This document shows positions 15,846-19,407 of a stretch of DNA of 19,407 bases, in pieces (position 1 is the first letter of the stretch; each line of letters starts with the position of its first letter). Source of the stretch: an uncultured Collinsella sp. (GTDB taxonomy: Bacteria; Actinomycetota; Coriobacteriia; Coriobacteriales; Coriobacteriaceae); the NCBI GenBank assembly GCA_900555515.1, contig USLO01000013.1, positions 1 to 19,407 of the forward strand. Reading direction: 5' to 3'. A program made the position numbers and the translations under genes. A model generated the notes under the pieces. It was given only the letters and a program-made list of their open reading frames with translations, did no database searches and was not told where the DNA came from.

Positions 15846-15885
15846 AGCACAAGCACGGCAGCGTTACGTTGCCGTGCTTTTTACT
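15846..15885 (+). terminator. Terminator of tRNA-Gly
   Basis: AAGCACGGCA (15851-15860) / TGCCGTGCTT (15870-15879), with a short inner extension, followed by a T run (TTTTTA), starting about 10 bases after the CCA end. Confidence 0.85.
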
Positions 15886-15894
15886 ACCAAGCGC

Positions 15895-15910
15895 CGGGAC
15901 TCGAGCCCGC
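15895..15910 (-). repeat. Inverted T-arm-like fragment
   Basis: CGGGACTCGAGCCCGC is, on the minus strand, the T-arm of the upstream tRNA-Gly (15812-15827) with one change in 16 bases. No complete tRNA can be folded around it, so it looks like a tRNA remnant or a chance hairpin of similar sequence. Confidence 0.45.
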
Positions 15911-15928
15911 CAGGGTGCGAGCGTTAAG

Positions 15929-15945
15929 CAAACGCGAAGCGTTTG
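15929..15945. repeat. GCGAAGC-centred hairpin 1
   Basis: CAAACGC (15929-15935), loop GAA, GCGTTTG (15939-15945). The apex GCGAAGC is a sequence known to form exceptionally stable mini-hairpins in single-stranded DNA. Confidence 0.7.
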
Positions 15946-15959
15946 TAGCGAGCAGGCGA

Positions 15960-15977
15960 AGGCGCCGACAGGCGCCT
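15960..15977. repeat. Hairpin 2, AGGCGCC/GGCGCCT
   Basis: Perfect 7-bp stem with loop GACA, lying between the two GCGAAGC hairpins 1 and 3. No T-tract follows, so it is not an ordinary terminator. Confidence 0.65.
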
Positions 15978-15979
15978 GA

Positions 15980-16031
15980 AGCCGGTGCGTATTTGCGAAG
16001 CAAATACGCGGATGTCCCGTTGCCCGCTCCA
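15980..16031 (+). repeat. tRNA-end hairpin repeat, copy 1
   Basis: 52-bp unit. Its left part contains a perfect 10-bp hairpin GCGTATTTGC / GCAAATACGC (15987-15996 / 16000-16009) with apex GCGAAGC. Its right part, GTCCCGTTGCCCGCTCCA (16014-16031), is identical to the last 18 bases of tRNA-Gly including CCA. The upstream tRNA body is absent, so it cannot be a functional tRNA. Confidence 0.9.
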
Positions 16032-16057
16032 TCGAGTACGGGGGACCTCGGGAACGT

Positions 16058-16092
16058 CGGGTCCAACCCGCTGTGCCCGTGCGTGTGCACGG
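16058..16092. repeat. Paired small hairpins between the two tRNA-end repeats
   Basis: CGGG-TCCAA-CCCG (16058-16070), which resembles a T-arm in shape, and CCGTGC-GTGT-GCACGG (16077-16092). They are part of the 79-base spacer between the repeat copies; no gene is visible there. Confidence 0.5.
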
Positions 16093-16110
16093 ACCGGGTC
16101 TGCCGACCGC

Positions 16111-16162
16111 AGCCGGTGCGGATTTGCGAAGCAAATACGCGGATGTCCCGTTGCCCGCTCCA
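16111..16162 (+). repeat. tRNA-end hairpin repeat, copy 2
   Basis: 51 of 52 positions match copy 1. The single difference (G at 16121 for T at 15990) introduces one mismatch into the stem, whose apex GCGAAGC is at 16126-16132. The 18-base tRNA-Gly 3' end is again exact (16145-16162). Confidence 0.9.
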
Positions 16163-16264
16163 ATTCCAAAATGTTAGGTTAATGCCTGCTGCCCATACTT
16201 GCGCCTGCGCACGGTACAATGGTTGGGTTACGACCAACGTGCCAATAACCAAAAAGGAGCCGCT

Positions 16265-17611
16265 ATGATCGATCGCTATACCCGCCCGGAGATGGGACAC
16301 ATCTTCTCCCTCGAGAACAAGTACGCCATTTGGCAGGAGATCGAGGTTCTGGCCTGCGAGGCCCAGGCGGAGCTCGGCAAGATCGGTATTTCCAAAGACG
16401 AGGCCCAGTGGATCCGCGACCATGCCAACTTTGAGAAGGCGAAGGTCGATGAGATCGAGGAAGTCACGCGCCACGACGTCATTGCCTTCCTGACCAACAT
16501 GAAGGAATACATCGATGCCGATGTTCCCGAGGGCGACCCCAAGCCCAGCCGCTGGGTTCACTATGGCATGACCAGCTCGGATCTGGGCGACACGGCCCTG
16601 TGCTACCAGCTCACCCAGGCCTGCGACCTGATCATCGAGGACGTCAAGAAGCTCGGCGAGATTTGCAAGCGTCGCGCCTTTGAGGAGCGCAACACGCTCT
16701 GTGCCGGCCGCACTCATGGCATCCACGCCGAACCGATGACCTTCGGTATGAAGTTTGGCTCTTGGGCCTGGGAGCTCAAGCGCGATCTGGATCGTCTTGA
16801 GGACGCCCGCAAGAATGTTGCCTTCGGTGCTATCTCGGGCGCTGTCGGCACGTACAGCTCCATCGAGCCGTTCGTCGAGGAGTACGTCTGCGAGCACCTG
16901 GGCCTGGTCCACGATCCTCTGTCCACGCAGGTCATCAGCCGCGATCACCATGCCTACCTTGCCGGCGTGCTTGCCACTACAGCGGCCACCTGTGAGCGCA
17001 TCGCTACCGAGGTTCGCAATCTACAGAAGACCGATACGCTCGAGGCCGAGGAGCCGTTCCGTAAGGGCCAAAAGGGCAGCTCAGCCATGCCGCACAAGCG
17101 CAACCCCATCACCATGGAGAAAGTCTGCGGTCTGTCGCGCGTCGTGAAGTCCAACGCCCAGGTTGCCTTCGATAACGTCGCCCTGTGGCACGAGCGTGAC
17201 ATTTCGCACTCCTCTGCCGAGCGCGTCGCCCAGGCCGATAGCTTCATCGCCCTCGACCACATGTTCCAGTGCCTCATCCGCGTTATCGACGGCCTGCAGC
17301 TGTATCCCGCCCGCATGATGGCCAACCTCAATAAGACCCGCGGCCTCATCTTCTCTTCCAAGGTACTGCTCGCCCTCGTCGACACGGGCATCACCCGCGA
17401 GGACGCGTACGCCATTGTGCAGGAGAACGCTATGGCAACCTGGCACGAGGTACAGGATTGTGTCTCCGGCCCCACCTTTAAGGAGCGTCTCGAGGCCGAC
17501 CCGCGCTGCACCGTCAGTCAGGAGAAGCTCGACGAGATCTTTGATCCGTGGGACTTCCTCACCCGTATCGACACGGTCTTTGATCGTCTGGAGCAGCTGA
17601 ACTTCGAGTAG
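16265..17611 (+). CDS. purB: Adenylosuccinate lyase
   Basis: 448 residues, normal for PurB. It cleaves SAICAR to AICAR in purine synthesis and adenylosuccinate to AMP, both releasing fumarate, as a cytosolic tetramer. Motifs: RHD (69-71), TSSDLGD (103-109), GRTHGIHAEPMTFG (148-161) with the catalytic His H151, and the fumarase-superfamily signature GSSAMPHKRNP (271-281) with the catalytic Ser. The ATG at 16265 is chosen because AAGGAG lies 6 bases upstream and MIDRYTRPEMGHIFS is the standard PurB N terminus. An in-frame ATG 66 bases earlier would add sequence unlike PurB. A TACAAT at 16215-16220 may be its -10, though no good -35 is seen. It stands alone, without other pur genes. Confidence 0.97.
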   Translation: MIDRYTRPEMGHIFSLENKYAIWQEIEVLACEAQAELGKIGISKDEAQWIRDHANFEKAKVDEIEEVTRHDVIAFLTNMKEYIDADVPEGDPKPSRWVHYGMTSSDLGDTALCYQLTQACDLIIEDVKKLGEICKRRAFEERNTLCAGRTHGIHAEPMTFGMKFGSWAWELKRDLDRLEDARKNVAFGAISGAVGTYSSIEPFVEEYVCEHLGLVHDPLSTQVISRDHHAYLAGVLATTAATCERIATEVRNLQKTDTLEAEEPFRKGQKGSSAMPHKRNPITMEKVCGLSRVVKSNAQVAFDNVALWHERDISHSSAERVAQADSFIALDHMFQCLIRVIDGLQLYPARMMANLNKTRGLIFSSKVLLALVDTGITREDAYAIVQENAMATWHEVQDCVSGPTFKERLEADPRCTVSQEKLDEIFDPWDFLTRIDTVFDRLEQLNFE

Positions 17612-17637
17612 GTTCGGGCATAACGTTAGCTTTTTAG

Positions 17638-17675
17638 GGCGCTTTGCTGGTAATGTGTGTTGCCGGCAAAGCGCC
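17638..17675 (+). terminator. Hairpin after purB, probable terminator
   Basis: GGCGCTTTGC (17638-17647) / GCAAAGCGCC (17666-17675), extended by three more pairs (one G-T). The following TCGTTGCATTT is a poor T-tract, so termination may be weak. Confidence 0.55.
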
Positions 17676-17678
17676 TCG

Positions 17679-17706
17679 TTGCATTTAGGGAAAGACGGGG
17701 ATAATA
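17679..17706 (+). promoter_or_regulatory. Possible promoter of the TSCPD-lipoprotein operon
   Basis: TTGCAT (17679-17684) and ATAATA (17701-17706) with a 16-base spacer, about 33 bases before the start codon. Prediction from hexamers only. Confidence 0.35.
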
Positions 17707-17739
17707 GTCGTCTCGAATAACATTCTGAGAGGGGATCGC

Positions 17740-18003
17740 ATGATTTCGTTTGATTACAAGCCTCAGGGCGTGTGTGCTCGCAATATTCACCTTGACCTTT
17801 CCGATGACGGCAACAAGGTGATGGGCGTTGAGTTTACCGGCGGCTGCGACGGCAATCTCAAGGCTATCTCCAAGCTGGTCGAGGGCGCTCCTGCCGATCG
17901 CGTAATCGAGGTTCTCGCCGGTAATACCTGCGGTATGAAAAAGACCTCCTGCGCCGACCAGCTTACACGCGCTATCGAGGCCGCTCGCGCCGAGATCGCC
18001 TAA
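17740..18003 (+). CDS. TSCPD-domain protein (TIGR03905-like)
   Basis: 87 residues, the whole length of the small stand-alone TSCPD family. Characteristic blocks are YKPQGVCARNI (6-16), FTGGCDGNLKAISKLVEG (32-49), NTCGMK (62-67) and TSCADQL (69-75), where the family name-giving TSCPDQL has Ala for Pro. Four cysteines (C12, C36, C64, C71) sit in the family positions and suggest metal binding. The same domain occurs at the C terminus of some class II ribonucleotide reductases (NrdJ), but the role of the stand-alone form is unknown. GAGGGG precedes the ATG. The stop codon shares a base with the next start (TAATG), so translation of the lipoprotein is coupled to it. Confidence 0.88.
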   Translation: MISFDYKPQGVCARNIHLDLSDDGNKVMGVEFTGGCDGNLKAISKLVEGAPADRVIEVLAGNTCGMKKTSCADQLTRAIEAARAEIA

Positions 18004-19214
18004 TGGGTATCGCCGATCACATCAAGAACGGAATATCGCGTCGCGGCTTCGTGCTCGGTGGGGCTGCCGCGGGCGCTGCCACGGTGCTTGCCGGATGCTC
18101 GAAAAAAACGGGCACCAGCGATGATGCCGCCGGCGAGCCGCAGGTTATCAAGGACGATTCCAAAATCATCTCGATTACGGATGAGTACGAGGCAGTCGAC
18201 ATCGATCTTGAGCCGGCGGCGTCATGGACGCTGCCTCTGGGTACGCTGCTGTACTACTGCGATGGCGATTACGCCGCGGCGATGATGGCGCCCGCATCGG
18301 CACTGCACGCCAACACACTCGGTGTGCTCAACCTGGGCGATGGCTCGCTTACCACATTAATCGAGGATCCTATCGAGGGCACGGGATATGCATTCTACGA
18401 TGTCCGTGCCGGCGACAGCGTATTCGCGTGGGTTGAGATGAACTTTGCCAATTCATCGTGGAAGCTCTACGGTCAAAATCTGTCGGGCGCTTCGCTCTCT
18501 GGCGACGTGGTTGAGCTCGATCGAGGTGGCAAGGACTATGATCCGCCGCTGTTTACGGCGTTCGGGTCATCAGTCATCTGGTATAAAATGCCCTCGGCAG
18601 GTGGCAATAAAACGAGTAGCGATTCGTTTTGCTATCGTCGCTCGCTTGATGAATCCAAGGCCGAGACAATTTGGAAATCGACGGGTCGCTTTGCATCGGC
18701 CCCGCGCGCGAGCGACGGCATTTTGACCATCTCGCCGCGTGTCCGCAACGACGAGGGCGTCTACTACGGCATAACGGCAATCGATCTGACCGACGGCAAC
18801 AACACCAAGCGTGCCCAGCTAGTCCTTCCCTCGTCAGTCTCGCCTTTCGAGGCCGTATATATGGGCGATACCTTCGTGTTTTCTATCGAGGCGGCCTATA
18901 GTGGCGTGGGCAGCCTGGGCAACATGGGCACGTATATCGGTAATGAGGGAGGGCCGTATCTCTTCCTGTCCCGTGAGCCGCTCGCATGTGCGGCTGGCAA
19001 GAAGAATAAATACCTTGTTAAGGTACAGGCGTCGCATTTCCTGATCGACACCTCTGCCAAGACCTATGGCTCGCTGCTGTCGCCCGACCGCGCTTTGGAG
19101 TATGGCGATTATCCAGCTACGGCGGGAAAATCGGACTCATTCCTTACGTACGCCACGGTGCGCAACAGCCAGGGTATACCAGAGACGGTCACTGCACGCC
19201 TATTCTCTCTTTAA
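18003..19214 (+). CDS. Tat-exported lipoprotein, probably beta-propeller-like
   Basis: 403 residues. The N terminus has a twin-arginine motif SRRGFVLGG (12-20), a small-residue hydrophobic core and a lipobox LAGC (29-32) with C32 as the lipidated cysteine, so it is exported folded through Tat and anchored outside the membrane. The mature part begins with a polar linker (about 33-50). Repeated short beta-strand patterns alternate with Gly/Asp turns (GVLNLGDGSLTTLI, VFAWVEMNF, WKLYGQNL, YYGITAIDLTDGN), suggesting a TolB/WD-like propeller; no catalytic motif is seen. Its start overlaps the stop of the TSCPD gene by one base. Function unknown; a cell-surface sensor or binding protein is plausible, given the response-regulator start 150 bases downstream. 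Confidence 0.8.
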   Translation: MGIADHIKNGISRRGFVLGGAAAGAATVLAGCSKKTGTSDDAAGEPQVIKDDSKIISITDEYEAVDIDLEPAASWTLPLGTLLYYCDGDYAAAMMAPASALHANTLGVLNLGDGSLTTLIEDPIEGTGYAFYDVRAGDSVFAWVEMNFANSSWKLYGQNLSGASLSGDVVELDRGGKDYDPPLFTAFGSSVIWYKMPSAGGNKTSSDSFCYRRSLDESKAETIWKSTGRFASAPRASDGILTISPRVRNDEGVYYGITAIDLTDGNNTKRAQLVLPSSVSPFEAVYMGDTFVFSIEAAYSGVGSLGNMGTYIGNEGGPYLFLSREPLACAAGKKNKYLVKVQASHFLIDTSAKTYGSLLSPDRALEYGDYPATAGKSDSFLTYATVRNSQGIPETVTARLFSL

Positions 19215-19273
19215 GCTTAGAGGGGTTAAAAAGGCGCCAACAGGGGAATAAACGCGTTGTAATTGTGAGTACC

Positions 19274-19312
19274 GCCCGCCGAGCTGCCGCGTCATAGCGG
19301 CATCCGGCGGGC
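19274..19312. terminator. Hairpin between the lipoprotein and response-regulator genes
   Basis: Outer stem GCCCGCCG (19274-19281) / CGGCGGGC (19305-19312) and inner stem TGCCGC (19285-19290) / GCGGCA (19297-19302), separated by a small asymmetric internal loop. No T-tract follows on either side. It could be an intrinsic-type terminator of weak efficiency, or a leader structure of the next gene. TAAAAT at 19323-19328 is a possible -10 for that gene. Confidence 0.45.
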
Positions 19313-19367
19313 TCAGGTGCGTTAAAATGGGCTTGTTCTTAGCTAATTGAGACAGGGGGGCCGTGTT

Positions 19368-19407
19368 ATGGCTTCAGATGCAAAAAAGATTCTGCTGGTC
19401 GAGGATG
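19368..19407 (+). CDS. Probable response regulator, N-terminal start only
   Basis: ATG at 19368 with a GGGGGG ribosome-binding site at 19355-19360, reading MASDAKKILLVED before the window ends. K-I-L-L-V-E-D is the classic first strand and acidic pocket of a CheY-like receiver domain. The output domain and any partner kinase lie beyond the edge. Confidence 0.75.
   Translation, partial: MASDAKKILLVED

Noticed and set aside
15929..16162. Repeat cluster considered as a CRISPR array
   Set aside because: Only two copies of the 52-bp unit are present, spacing is 79 bases, each copy ends in a tRNA fragment, and there are no cas genes.
15985..16182. A 65-codon plus-strand open frame within the tRNA-end repeats
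   Set aside because: It consists of the repeat copies and their spacer, and has no ribosome-binding site.
16199..16264. A 22-residue N-terminal extension of PurB
   Set aside because: It covers the likely -10 box and the ribosome-binding site for the ATG at 16265, where the standard PurB N terminus begins.
15884..16951. A 355-codon minus-strand open frame running from the tRNA repeat region into purB
   Set aside because: Half of it is antisense to purB and the rest reads through hairpin repeats. The translated repeats give the 'ERATG' type peptides typical of false proteins called over tRNA ends.

Overview
The window reads as chromosomal DNA from a high-GC Gram-positive bacterium. The best guess is a gut actinobacterium of the Coriobacteriia, Collinsella-like. 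This rests on GC-rich codon use from the rlmN/ddl junction rightwards, an LPxTG thioester/Cna-B surface protein, a Tat-dependent lipoprotein, a TSCPD-domain protein and paired WYL regulators. The taxon is inferred from gene style, not from a search. The left edge carries the end of parA, all of parB and a near-consensus parS site, so the window probably lies in the origin-proximal domain.

Layout. 1-1219 (+): end of parA, parB, and a small membrane protein, all overlapping, closed by a hairpin terminator. 1345-1400: rlmN terminator and a parS-like palindrome. 1419-2471 (-): rlmN (23S rRNA/tRNA methyltransferase). 2557-6410 (+): ddl (D-Ala-D-Ala ligase) overlapping a DnaQ-exonuclease/DinG-helicase fusion. 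6407-8333 (-): two overlapping WYL-domain regulators resembling PafC/PafB, convergent with the helicase. 8532-11969 (+): a 1065-residue membrane protein in which an M28-peptidase-like fold is interrupted by a roughly 670-residue acidic disordered segment and has lost most metal ligands, followed by a 72-residue single-span membrane protein. 11991-12028: strong, probably bidirectional terminator. 12036-15467 (-): LPATG-anchored adhesin with signal peptide, thioester domain and six Cna-B/SpaA-like repeats.

15722-16162: tRNA-Gly(CCC) with its own promoter and terminator, followed by a gene-free stretch. That stretch holds two 51/52-identical 52-bp repeats, each ending in an exact copy of the last 18 bases of the tRNA gene, plus three hairpins built on GCGAAGC. 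16265-17611 (+): purB. 17740-19214 (+): TSCPD protein translationally coupled to a Tat lipoprotein. 19368 to the edge (+): start of a probable response regulator.

Most genes are housekeeping (chromosome segregation, ribosome methylation, peptidoglycan precursor, DNA repair, purine synthesis). The parts that look accessory or unexplained are the split pseudo-peptidase and its small partner, the thioester adhesin, and the tRNA-derived hairpin repeats.
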